Source of the DNA: Dryocosmus kuriphilus
Lineage: Eukaryota; Arthropoda; Insecta; Hymenoptera; Cynipidae
Assembly: GCA_038277395.1 (NCBI GenBank)
Contig: CM076190.1
Span: 234,700,618-234,764,617, forward strand
Reading direction: 5' to 3'
DNA: 64,000 bases
Below, one piece after another: positions 52,640 through 63,420 of the stretch (position 1 is the first letter of the stretch; each line of letters starts with the position of its first letter). The translations under genes were made by a program, and so were the position numbers. The notes beneath the pieces are model-generated. The model had not been told where the DNA came from. It did not search any database and saw nothing but the letters and a program-made list of their open reading frames with translations.

Positions 52640-53830
52640 CATCAGTTACTTAAAACGAAAAGAAGATTTTCGGATGTGACATTTGACCAAGCTATTTCTG
52701 CATTTATTTTGTCCCAAATCATGTCCAAACGAAATAGAGTATCGCTCTGAAAGTTTGGAAAATGAAAGAGGAGGCAATATAGTAGTAATCCCTGCTTTCC
52801 AATACATATGTAAAGCATGGATACTCTGTATAACCCGACTGTAGCCCAAGAAGCATGCACAGAGCTTTCAAGTTTCCACATACCGTCCAAATATGCTGTT
52901 TATATTCAATTGCATGAAGAATAGTTTCTGCATTTTTATATAACTCATGCAATTGTACAAAATGAGCGATAGTTATGGGAGCATGTTTATTTGTGTCATG
53001 CAGCAAAACTGCTTTTAAACTTCTCTTGGAGGAGTCAATAAATGACGTCCGATCTGCAGAATCATATCTCAATCCTAGTTTTTGCATTAAGCCATTAATA
53101 TCACTGCAGAAAGCATAATCATCGCCTTCAGAAAAAACTCTACTGAAGATTTCTCCCGATGTCTATACAAAGAGAAAGTAGTTTCCGGGGCAAGAAGATC
53201 TCTTTCCTTTAGTCGCGAATCTAGTAGCTCTGATTCATCTTTAGGTAATTTTATGTCCCTAACCAAGTCATTTAATGCAGCCTGATCGAAAAAAATGCGA
53301 TCGGAATCAGAAAATTCATCATCTGTTGAATGAGAAACTTCTTCACCTGTTGAACTAGAACCGTCACCGATTGTATGATCTTCAATTTTCTGCTTTAAAA
53401 GTGGTAGAGTTGGAGGGCTATTGGTAGCATCATAAGGAATAGTTTTTGTTATACATGTAGCATTCGGGTTGTTTTATTTGATAAAAATTTTTAATGATAA
53501 AACTGAAAGTCTTGGTTAAACAGAAATAACAGTCGTCATGACTGGAAGCTTCACGCCAAATTACAGGTATTCTAAAAGGCATTGGTGCCACGTTACTCGT
53601 GGCATTATTATTCCAGGGCTTTAATGCCGCAACGGATTATGAACAGACTGTGTGTGGGGCCCAAGACCTTTCTTGATGGGAAATTGGTATCTTGAAGTAA
53701 TTCTTATAAAAGCTTTTGACACTTTCACAAATAGTAACATGTTGCTTATCAAACGTGAAGCCACGTAAAATGTAAAGAAATTTGTCAGGATCATTCAAAT
53801 AATTATGATATGCCATAGTGGAAGTAAACA
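52640..53830 (-). pseudogene. Orphan transposon protein, N-terminal and middle part
   Basis: On the minus strand: SVKSFYKNYFKIPISHQERS with WAPHTVC, IPVIWREASSHDDCYFCLTK (a C/H-rich zinc-binding site), then DLVRDIKLPKDESELLDSRL and TFSLYRHRE. After a frame change come MQKLGLRYDSADRTSFIDSS with KRSLKAVLLHD, then HIWTVCGNLKALCMLLGLQS. From memory this is the N-terminal two thirds of the protein whose C-terminal signature lies at 27068-27345. The conserved aspartate in FIDSSKRS could be catalytic in an RNase H-like fold; this is inference. Several frame breaks. Confidence 0.7.
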
Positions 53831-54120
53831 GATTTTAGTGTACTACGTGTGGCACTCGGATCTGCTCGTGAATAATACACTAGTCTGAAGTATACGCACT
53901 TTATTATAATACACCGTAATAAACTGAACACACTTTGTAACCACGTCGAATGTATTTAGCAACACGCGCGCTGAAGCGCCGGTCCATCTTCTTTGGCCTC
54001 GCGCATCACTCTCCTGTAAGGGCCTACAAGTAGCAGGAATATTGAGGATCCTTCTCTCAGCGCCGAGCCTCCTTCCATCACGGGCTCCCACATCCTCTCC
54101 TTTTTTTTCAATTTTATTGG
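53831..54120 (-). other. GC-rich sequence at the 3' side of the gypsy element
   Basis: A short open frame (53843-54091) with GC-rich composition; it may be the LTR-proximal region of the minus-strand gypsy element. No LTR pair was found. Confidence 0.3.
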
Positions 54121-54163
54121 TTGAACCTTTGGAACTGGGGAATCATTCCTCCGGGTTGACGAT

Positions 54164-54850
54164 TCATCGCTGCCTTGGTCCTTTTCCTGGATCTGTTCGT
54201 CTCGTGTTGCGTGAACTCTGAAATCGTAAGCAGATCTGCCGGGAACTAAGAACAGGGATGGTTTTTTCTGGTTCTTCAGGTATATTCTTCACTTGTGTTA
54301 TAGGTCTGTTATATATTTTTTCGTCTGTTGTTAAAGAAACTTTCTTTCCTTTCTCTCTATTACCACGTACACGTAGCTTCCACATCTAGTCTTCAGTTTA
54401 TTTGAGGCGGTCCTATTTTGTGCGATGACTTTACTTCCTGGCTGTATATCGCTGATTCATGGTCCTCTTACTCTATCCTCGTTATCCTTTCCAATTTGCT
54501 TGTTCATTATGTCGTTATCTCTTGTTTCTTCATCTTCTCCGGCGTACACTAGGTCAGATATAGATGGGATTTTATCCTTGCCCTGCTTGTTTATCTATTA
54601 GTGGCCACCAAGCTTTTGCTTGCAAACGTCTTTTTGTGACCTTCTCGCCGGGGTGTCCTTCTTATGCAAACTGTAATGTTTGCTTAGTCAGTGATTGTGG
54701 TATCACAATTCTGCTGCCTCTTAATATTACTGGGCCCATGGTAGTTAATTCCCCCCTGAAGGGAAAGAAAACATTCTTGTCTGATGTCAACCTTGAGTCA
54801 TTATTGATTTTAGAAACTGCATCTATTATATCTTCGCCCTTTTGACTTTC
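54164..54850 (-). pseudogene. Gypsy integrase remnant lacking the catalytic core
   Basis: The zinc-binding part survives (GPVILRGSRIVIPQSLTKQT, then EGHPGEKVTKRRLQAKAWWP), followed almost at once by the C-terminal domain (ISDIQPGSKVIAQNRTASNK and related pieces). The DDE core that should lie between is deleted. Frame changes are frequent. Confidence 0.65.
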
Positions 54851-54877
54851 GGAGATAAATTGTGATACCTTTCTTGC

Positions 54878-55330
54878 TTAAGGTGTGGTTTTCTCAATGA
54901 TCTTGAAGATGTGTTGTTCACCTTCTAAGTCAAATGAGTTTTCCTCTTGTACTTTGAACAATCTCGACAATGAGTTAGCAATATTCAGTTTTCCGGGCTG
55001 GTATATAACTTTAAACTTGAAAACTTGGAGCATAAGTACCCATCTCTCCATGCAGCTGGTGGTTTCCATGTTGGTTTAAACATTGTTTCAAGCGGCTTAT
55101 GGTCCATCACTAGCTCAAATTCTAATCCAGTTAAATAGAAATGGAACCTTTCTACTGACCATACCAATGCTATACTTTCTTTTCAGTTTGTGAATAACAT
55201 CTCCTTACATCTGGTAGGCTTCTGCTTGCAAAGGAAGTGACATCGGTATTCTCTTGAGGGTCGAATTGCAGCAAAACAGCCCCCAGTGCTACTGTGCTGG
55301 CATCTAGAGGTTGTTTTAGTCCATTGAAAT
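54878..55330 (-). pseudogene. Gypsy RNase H domain
   Basis: Minus strand: MVWSVERFHFYLTGLEFELV with MDHKPLETMF (the DHKPL motif), then KVIYQPGKLNIANSLSRLF (the PGxxNxADxLSR motif with Asn for Asp). It lies between the reverse transcriptase and integrase remnants in the normal gypsy order. Confidence 0.78.
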
Positions 55331-55343
55331 GTTTTTGGTGAAC

Positions 55344-56231
55344 TTAAGTCCATTCGAATTTGGCGTCTGCTTTCGCTAGTTGGAGTAAAGGTTCCGTTGC
55401 TCCTCCCAGGTCAGTGAGGAATTTACCCACGTATGTTACCAAACCGAGGAAACTTCGTAATTCCTCTTTGCGTTCCGGTGCTCGAAAATCCAGGATTGTT
55501 TGCACTTTCTTTTTATCTATGTCTATGCCTTTGTCAGATAACACATGTCATAGGAAAGTGAGTTCCTAGACTTTAAAAAGGCATTTAGCTTTGTTTAGGC
55601 TTACATTATTTCCCTTTAGAACGTCCATGACCTTTTGTAGGCGTTCGCGATGTTCTGCTTCCGTGTCGTCAAATGCAGTTATGTCATCCAAATAATTTAG
55701 ATAATTCTTGTAAGATGACAACATTGCCTCGGCGACCGTCTGGAAAATCTCTGAAGCAGAACTGGTGCCAGATATAAGGCGATTATATCGAAACATGCTT
55801 TTGTGAGTACTAAATGTAGTGATAGGTTGACTATAAATATCTAGTTCTAGTTGGTGGTATGCAAGCATTAGGTCTAAACGAGAAAAATACTTTGCATTCC
55901 TTAGTTTTGTCATAAGGGAGTCGAGCGTAGGCAAACGGTAATTCTCCGGAAAGATGGCTTCGTTTGCTCTGCCGATGTCTATATAGATCCTCATTTCACT
56001 TGAGGATTTCTAAGCGATTACTATTGGTAAAATCCAAGAAGTGGGTCCATAAACCCGTTCGATGATATCCCTCTGCAATGCTTCATTTAATTTATTCTCA
56101 ACTTCCTTTTCCATGGAAATTGAAACTGTCGTTGTTGCACTGGTCTTAAGCAAGGATCTATAAATAATTTCACGAGAATATTTTTCTTGTTTTGGGAACG
56201 GTGTTACTTTTTCTATCCTTTTCGCTTTCAT
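55344..56231 (-). pseudogene. Gypsy reverse transcriptase (minus strand)
   Basis: Read from 56231 downward: NKLNEALQRDIIERVYGPTS with WILPIVIA, then IDIGRANEAIFPENYRLPTL, FSRLDLMLAYHQLELD (first catalytic aspartate), LNYLDDITAFDD (YxDD box) and RSFLGLVTYVGKFL. A stop near 55996 and another near 55567 break it. Protease-like sequence (TISLPGEKEIITSFYVVEKG) precedes it at about 56240-56400. This is a Ty3/gypsy retrotransposon, not an infectious element here; no env was seen. Confidence 0.85.
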
Positions 56232-56400
56232 TCCTAATTTTACTATTCAAAACTGTTTGGCGCTATCTTTCCCAATTAGTAATATGCCTCCTTTCTCGAC
56301 CACATAAAATGATGTGATGATTTCCTTTTCCCCTGGTAGACTAATTGTTGTTTTAAAAACTGCTTTCAATTTCCAGTGGGCCAAGACCCGCATACGGTTT

Positions 56401-57085
56401 TAGTGTACTTGTGGTTTTGGTAGTGACATCTCGCATGACTGCTTCGTTCTCAGAGAGGGGCTTCCAATCTTTGCGTACAAGCTTATAAGTTTTGCCAATT
56501 TGAGATCATGTTAGATAATTTTCGACGCAAATATATATTTCTCAACAAAGGCATTATACATTTGACAGCATATTGCACTGCTTGAACTTTTCTTAGATCA
56601 TCGTAACTTTTCCAATAATCCCGAAGAGCTTTCTTGTCAATCTAGCCTTCAAAAAAATTAAACTCTGCTAGCTTTTTGCCTATCTTTTTCATGATTTTTC
56701 GAACACAAAGGGTGCGTTTGATTTGAGAATACAAATTTTGCATAAATCTTGTATTTTGAAAAATTAAATTTCCTCAAAAATGCAACCACAGATGCATGCT
56801 AAATTTGCAAAAGTAGCTCGTGATGTAATCAAAAAACTAATAGATGTCACGGCAAAGAAGTTATTTTAATTAAAGGAGAATATTTATAAAAATAAGTAAG
56901 TTCTACATTTTCACTGCCTGTTTTGCTTTCACCAGAGAAATTTATACTTTCAAATATATTTTAATGAAAAAAATATAATTCCCGAACATTTTATGTTTTT
57001 AATATATTAAAGCGGCCTTTCAAGAGCCACCAAACGACTATCGGATCGAGCGCTCGAGTGACTCACTGTTTTGTTCATCACCAAT
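56401..57085. other. Upstream gypsy sequence and unassigned flank
   Basis: Minus-strand pieces (KKALRDYWKSYDDLRKVQAV near 56640) look protein-like and may be gag or linker. From 56700 to 57085 nothing is recognised. Confidence 0.3.
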
Positions 57086-57155
57086 AGTGCATGATAACTG
57101 TATTTTCATTTTTAGGTTTTGCATTTGGTTTCTAAAGTGTTTTAGCGTCGCCGAG

Positions 57156-57371
57156 ATGGATACCGAGCAAGAGCCTCGCAGTACCCAAATATCTGAACGC
57201 GTCGACTCCTATCGTGTTCCCAAGATTCCACCCTGTTACAGAGAGAATATCTCAGCCTGGTTCGTTATAGTCGATTCGTAATTCAAGCAGAATCGCTTCA
57301 TAGACGCAATTACGCGAATGCACAGTCTCGTTACAGCTTTATTTACAGATATTGTAGCACACGTATGAGAC

Positions 57372-57407
<36 letters not shown>

Positions 57408-58751
57408 TCTTTATTGAGTTCGTAATCAGAGAAGGAAATGTACATTACAAATAGATATACATATAAAAGAACCCAAAGGGCGAGGTACAGCTTAGAGCTG
57501 CTTTCAAACCTAACCCTCTTAATCTAATCTAACCTAAATTAAACTAAACTATAAAACTATAAAAACTTTGACAAAAAAAAACGTAGAGCTTGAATCATAG
57601 GCTATTCGAGATCATCGCAGAATCAATAAGAACAGAATATATTGCCATCGAGCAAGTTGCTCTGGAACTTGTATTAAGATACAGTACTTAAAGATAAGCG
57701 CAGACAAAAATCCGATCACCCATAAATACTACACAATACCAATCAATTTGCAATACGAAGGCGTTCCGTCATCTCCTTCCTTACCGTGGAGCTAGAATAT
57801 GAATCCAACGGGTTCTTTAAGCTATTTAAGAGACGCGGAGCAGCGTAGGAAAAGGTGGATTCTCCCTTGGACGTATTCGCACGCGGAACAAATAGCATGC
57901 CGTCAGATCTCGTTGCAAGAGATTTTCTAGATCGCTTATCTTCTACAAATGACAATCTATCGAGTAAATATTCCGGAACGCCCCGCGAAAGGACCCTGAA
58001 AGAGAGGACACATAATTGCACTTCCCATCTGTGCTTCATCTTCAGCCAGCCAGATTCTTGTAAGGCAGGGGTAATGTGATCGTATTTTCTAATTCCATAT
58101 ATGTATCTGAGACACGATGCGAAACCGATTCCAGATCAACTTTATTCACAAATCAAGGAGCGCCTGATCAGTTTTTTTTCGGCGGCTTCCGAATCGCGAC
58201 TTCGGCAATTATTGAGGGGCGAAGTAAGACTCGACGGTAAATATTCATTCACTTTGGCGCGCCTACGGGACCTAAACGATAAGGAGTGCAGCGAAGCGGT
58301 CGTAAAGAATACTTCTCTGGATCAATTTATTTCACATATCCTGACCTTCTTGGCACATTCAAATGCGGGCAGCCTGAAAAAACTGTTCACACAAGCCGAT
58401 GAAGTTTACGAAGCATCGCAGTCTTCGGACCCTGACTCAATTTAGCAGCAGTTATCTTGCAGAGCCGTTTCTAGCGCGCCCCAAGGTGCATTGATAACCG
58501 CCCTAACACCATTTACTGAGCAATTCACGGACATCGCTTCTCGGATGTGGGATAACACTTCTAATATATCTCGCCCTCGTTTCAATTCAAACAATAGTAA
58601 CTATACCGGCAATGGTATTAGAAGCGAGCGGGGTAATTTCAGAGCGAAGTCGAGCAGCAGAGACGCCAACGATCGTTGGTTTTGTCATCAACGTTTCGGC
58701 GATAACGCGAAAAACAGCAAAAAGCCCTGCTCTTGGATCGAGCGAAAATAA
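57156..58751 (+). pseudogene. Gypsy gag, split by a LINE
   Basis: Starts MDTEQEPRSTQISERVDSYR and IPPCYRENISAWFVIVDS, then resumes after the LINE with IKERLISFFSAASESRLRQL, LARLRDLNDKECSEAV and LKKLFTQADEVYEASQSS. This pattern (WFxxxDxxF, then a SRLRQLLxGE-like helix) is a typical insect gypsy gag capsid region. A zinc knuckle is degenerate (WFCHQRFGDNAKNSKKPCSW). Frames break near 57280 and 58443. Confidence 0.7.
57373..58102 (-). mobile_element. 5'-truncated LINE inserted in gypsy gag
   Basis: The minus strand ends in an (ATT)n tail (57373-57401 on the plus strand as TAATAATAA). It encodes only the reverse transcriptase C-terminus (57743-58102): ITPALQESGWLKMKHRWEVQ, VLSRGVPEYLLDRLSF, YAAPRLLNSLKNPLDSYS. 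The flanks read GTATGAGACA (57363-57372) and GTATCTGAGACA (58103-58114), a plausible slightly mutated target duplication. Jockey/CR1-type by memory. Confidence 0.75.
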
Positions 58752-58829
58752 AAAAACTGAAACGGACTGCACGTGTAGAGGCGTCTCGGTGTATCCCCTC
58801 TCTTTAGAAACGCCTCGATGTTAGGGGTT

Positions 58830-60126
58830 TCAAATCTGGATTGATATTTTTAGTCGACACGGGCTCCGTTGTCTCACTGCTTCCAGAAAATCGAAAAATC
58901 ATACATTCCAAACCAGATCCGCTAACGCTTTTTGCAGCAAGCGCCTCCAATGTCGCCACCATTGGCACTCGACGCCTGAAACTCGATTTCAATGTTCGTC
59001 GCTCATTTAGCTGGGATTTCATTGTCGCGGCGGTCACGCACCCAATTATAGCGGCGGACCTGCTCTTGCACTTTCAGCTCGTTCTGGTCTTACACAAGTC
59101 GCGCCTGTTTGACTCTGTGACCGGCCTGAGCGTTCGTGGTTTCTTTAAAAGCGCCGTTGTTTCGGGTATTAGCGTCATCGGAATACTTAACAATTTTACA
59201 CAAATTATCATGTAATTTCCGGAGATCACCTCAGTGTCGGCAGCAGTAATTACACCCAAAGCCGACGTTTATCATCATATCCTAACAAACGGACCACTTG
59301 TGTCCAAGCGCGCGCGGCGTCTTCAATTTGAAAAAGTGGGAGCGGCTAAAGCAATATTCTACACAATGCAAAAGGACGGAATATTTCGGCCATCAAGCAG
59401 TCTGTGATCTACGCCTATTCACATAGTCAAAAAGTAAACGGGGGACTTGCGCGATTGTAAGAATTTCCTTCACCATAACTATGTCACTATTCCAGATAAA
59501 TATCGAGTTCCTTACTTGCGCGAATTTGTGTGATCGCGTAGCGGCAAAACCATCTTTTCAAAAATGGATATTCGTATGGCTTACCAACAGATTCCGGTAG
59601 CACCGAAAGATATTACCAAGACTGCGGTGATCACGCCCTTGGTGTTGTTTGTGTACACTGCGATGACTTTCGGCCTTCGAAACGCAGGGCAATCTTTTCA
59701 GCGATACATCAATCGCACGCTCGGCGAACTAGACTTTGTCTTCGCCTACATCGACGACATCCTCGTCATTCATAATTCTTTGAGGAGCATTTAAAACATG
59801 TTTTCCGGCGTTTGAGAGATATTTCGTTGAGGATTAACACAAGGAATTGCGAGTTTGGGGTTTCCCTGCTTGAGCTTTTTGGCTACATGCTCAACAAAAA
59901 CGAGTATTCACCAACTCCAGAGAAGATCAGGTCAGTTTTCGGCTTCAAAAAGCCGAAAACCATCTGCGATCTACGCCCCTTCCTCGGCATAGTTAATTTT
60001 TACCGCCGTTGCTTTCCTCACGCCGGCGAATACCAGGCTCCGTTAAACAACTTTCTCTGCGACTCTCGCAAGAACGATAAAAGGGAGATTCCATGGACAC
60101 TCTATCCGAAGCCGCCTTCGAATTAG
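58830..60126 (+). pseudogene. Gypsy protease and reverse transcriptase
   Basis: The protease active site reads IFLVDTGSVVSLLP at 58841-58880. The reverse transcriptase follows: KMDIRMAYQQIPVAPKDITK (first catalytic aspartate, about 59565), PLVLFVYTAMTFGLRNAGQS, and FVFAYIDDILV (YxDD box near 59750). After a stop at 59792 and a frame change it continues FGYMLNKNEYSPTPEKIRSV and LRPFLGIVNFYRRCFPHAG. Breaks at 59217-59420 and 59792 disable it. Confidence 0.85.
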
Positions 60127-60252
60127 TCAAAAAGGACCTATCCAACGTTGCAAACTTTGGTGCATCCAACGGCCGACAGTCCTTACGATTGGGAGCTGAC
60201 AGTTATCTTTGAGGTCGTTTGGTACTTTCGCTATTTTTTAGAGGGTTGAAGC

Positions 60253-60534
60253 TTGAAGATCATCACAGATCATAAGCCGCTGATTTTTATGTTTACGCAG
60301 CGTTGGGATAAAATTCCCTTGCGACAACAAGGACAGGTCTCATTGATCTCTCAGTTCACAACACGTATCGAGTACCTGCCAGGCACGGAGAATGTCGTGG
60401 TCGACTTTTTCTCACGGGTCGATTCAATTTGCTTCTCTACGGTATTTAGTCTCCAGGAATTCAAGGCCGCTCAAACCTCTTACGCCCAACTTAACGCGCT
60501 TATGAGCGATAATAGTACGTGGTTAAATCTTTAG
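60253..60534 (+). pseudogene. Gypsy RNase H tail
   Basis: Starts KIITDHKPLIFMF, then LRQQGQVSLISQFTTRIEYL, PGTENVVVDFFSRV: the DHKPL and PGxxNxxxDxxSR motifs of gypsy RNase H, ending in frame at 60534. The N-terminal half lies in the broken stretch before 60250. Confidence 0.78.
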
Positions 60535-60689
60535 AAGATCCAAGTGGGGAATGAATACACCACTACCGTCTGCGATTTCTCCACAAAAGGTACGTCTCGC
60601 CGGCCATGCACAGGAACATCACTCGGTAGTGCAAAACGTTTATCGACTGACAGCAGTCTAGTCAGTCACTCACAGAGCCGATAGTCGCG

Positions 60690-61350
60690 CCAGACTCACA
60701 TTTTCTTCACGTACATATAGACTGAGTTGGAGCTCTTACTCGCAGAACAGTTTTTTCTCCTGTTTAACGATTACTAATCGGTCTTCGAGATGTCATGTAG
60801 CTGTTCCTCTCGCAAATATCGGAGTATCAAACATATATACTATACAGGCCATTTTTGTATCAATGTGTCTCGAGGTATGGTACTCGAAAAACCATCACCT
60901 TCGACCAGGGATTTCGGTTCGAATACCATCTTTTTAGCGCCCTTCTTCAACTAATTGGATGTCATACGATTTGAACTATAGCCTACCACCCGTCTTCAAA
61001 TGGCATGGTGGAATGCTGGCGTCGCTCACTAAAGGATTCAATTATGTATAACGCAAACGGCGAATGGTCTCGTCCGCTATCGATGGTTCTTTTCGTTCTA
61101 ACGATCAACGTCTTATAAAACAGGGCGTCTCGAGCGGCCGTACTCCAGTCCGCATAAGGTAATTTAATGCATCTCGGACCGAGGTTTCGAGATCGATATA
61201 AATGGCGAATCCCGCCAGATATCGATCGACAACCTTAAACCGACCTATTTTGCATGCGACGAACTCGAGCACAATATGCCTATCTCAGGTGGGGATGGCT
61301 ACCCTCCACCGCGAACATATACTAAAAAGCAACTAACTTTCCAACTGCAG
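60690..61350 (+). pseudogene. Gypsy integrase core and C-terminus
   Basis: Pieces in changing frames: LHVHID-VGALTR (first catalytic aspartate), TFDQGFRFEYHLFSALLQLI (second), IAYHPSSNGMVECWRRSLKD (third, glutamate kept, near 61010), and a C-terminal FEIDINGESRQISIDNLKPT ending in a TAA near 61351. The zinc-binding N-terminus is missing. All three acidic residues survive, but stops and frame changes disable it. Confidence 0.72.
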
Positions 61351-62193
61351 TAAGCTATACTTAATCATATGGACACTCCTGACTGAGTAGGATTGACTGC
61401 CCTTCATGAAGTATAATAATGTAATTCTACAAAATACGTATTAATTTCAAATTTGATTTCGAATATTTAATTTCCTCGTCGAAATTTTTGAACATGAATA
61501 TCAATTTCAATTTCGAATTCGAATAATGCTACTTTCTCTTCAAAATTTTCAACAAGAAATTTAATAATGACAAGCGGCAGGCTGCGTACGGGTTTTGACA
61601 TCGTCAGTGTAAGTATATAAATGCTCCTAGTTAATAGGCAACGACAAGGTTCAATTTCTGCGATTAGAATTTGTTCACTAGTTTTAAGGTTAAAAGCCAG
61701 GCAACGAAAATTCTCAAAAGCTTTCTTAAACATTTTTCAGAAAATCTCACGCGCCGAGAACTTGCATTTTATACGTTTTTATTATATCAAAAATGTACAA
61801 GCTATCATTTATTAATTCACGTAATTATGTTAAACGACGATTAAACAAAACTGAGCATATTTAGGGCCCTAGTACTAATACAGAACGACAGTCTGTTTAG
61901 GTAGGACACTCTGGTTAACATTTTTTTCAAAACGCATCAGAAGACTCTCGCAGGCTGAGATAGTATCACACCTAATTTCAAGCCTATTTCGCATCGTATC
62001 GAATTTCTACAATTATAATTTTAAATATTGTATGTGCGCCCAAAAGATGACTATTTGCAGTTATAAGATATGGGCGACAAGCAAGCTTCGTAAAACGTTA
62101 AATTATCTTTTCATAACATTTGTACATTTTGTAGATTCCACTTTGTTAGTTTTCGCCCTGTCTGTTATATATATCGTTATCACACGGGGGGAG
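61351..62193. other. Gypsy 3' region before the LTR
   Basis: No domain is recognised. A purine tract ACGGGGGGAG at 62184-62193 is a likely polypurine tract. Confidence 0.4.
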
Positions 62194-62410
62194 TACATTT
62201 AGGGATCTAACGTATCGATAGATAGACAAATGTATTTCCACTCTATAAATGCGAAAGTACTCTATGTATCTACGTCACACTGTTTGTCCCACCACTCGTT
62301 CTCAGGTGGTGCCGGCCACGCCGGGTGTAGCACGTATCGACAGGTCCGCGCAAGGTTCGCTGTCTGAATAAAGGATCTTTGAGTGGACGTATTTGCGTGA
62401 CTTATCTATC
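62194..62410 (+). repeat. Probable gypsy 3' LTR
   Basis: Directly after the purine tract, it contains a TATAAA box (62244-62249), GC-rich R-like sequence (62310-62360) and AATAAA (62367-62372), the usual U3-R layout. No 5' LTR partner exists in the window, so both ends are estimates. Confidence 0.5.
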
Positions 62411-63059
62411 TTTCCGACAATCACAGAAACATAATCATTAAATGGGCATACGCAATTCCCATAGAATTACGAGGCCAGCGCTATCTAGCTTCGCTTAGCT
62501 TCAATTAATTTGAGCAAAACGGCGATTCTCTGCTGTCACTTGCTTTAGAGTAAGTGATGTAAAGAAAGTTCTAGTGCATTTACTCTTGCATAATCTATTT
62601 CATTGGTGATTGTAAGTAAGAACAATACTATATTTGTATTTATTTAGCGATACTACGTTCTACACCAAACTGTTCGCACCTAGGGTGAAATAACAGACGA
62701 TGTCAGAATCATTCTCTAAGTCTTGGAGAAAACTTCAGTGAAACACGCTTAAATTTCAAAGGCTCAAGAGTTTGTCCGCAACACATTTTATCTTTTATTC
62801 TTACAGTGAAATTATAGAACGTCGTTTTCTCTTAATTACTTCTAATAAGAGTAATAATGACAACAACGGAAAAAACCGACAGCATGATAAATTTAGCTTC
62901 GACAGAACATTCGCCTTACTATGTTGTCTTCCCTTTTCAAAATACCACTCCAGATTTTTCATTAACTACAATTTTAAAATAATATAGAGACCTATTAAAA
63001 CCCCTTTAATCTGCTTCTTAAGTAAAAGGGACATAAATCCAATTCAAGCAATTTTAAGA
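62411..63059. other. Non-coding
   Basis: One short open stretch (about 62858-62985, MTTTEKTDSMINLASTEHS) shows no recognised domain. Confidence 0.35.
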
Positions 63060-63420
63060 AACACTAACATAGTGTGCAGAAAAATGTGTAAAAGTTGTGA
63101 TATGTATCATAGTGGGCAATCCAAGGGATATCTTAATGTTAGGATTAAATAACCTAAAGGATCTTGTATCAAACCTGTTGGAAAAATCACTCTAGTTCAA
63201 AACGAGATTGAATTAAGCACAATCTGAATCTGAGAATATCTCTATTTTAACAAGAGAAGCTTCCTATTACCAGAAAAAGTTTACGGAAGCGTTCCATATT
63301 CATAAGAATGTCAACACTCTTAAACTTAGATCTGACACTAATAACATCAGTGGTATATATAATAGTCTCATTTTATCTACGAATATTCAACTTGCTAAAC
63401 TTATCACCATCTTTTTCTCT
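63060..63420 (+). pseudogene. Degenerate Penelope-type GIY-YIG domain
   Basis: The frame reads CRKMCKSCDMYHSGQSKGYL with NVRIK (paired cysteines and the YxGQ...R pattern), then after stops SILTREASYYQKKFTEAFHI and NNISGIYNSLI. Spacing from the CxxC to the Glu-containing FTEAFHI helix matches the GIY-YIG domain of Penelope-like elements (compare KRLVEETFFYL at 48434). No reverse transcriptase was seen nearby. A weak but coherent match. Confidence 0.4.

Larger units (their letters stand above)
57156..61350 (+). mobile_element. Ty3/gypsy retrotransposon, plus strand, LINE-interrupted
   Basis: Gag, protease, reverse transcriptase, RNase H and integrase remnants follow in the gypsy order, with a probable 3' LTR at 62194. 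The GC-richer coding sequence contrasts with the flanks. A 5'-truncated LINE lies in gag (57373-58102). About 0.8 kb between the pol end and the LTR is unassigned. No 5' LTR was found before gag, so the element is 5'-truncated. All domains carry stops or frame changes. Confidence 0.85.
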
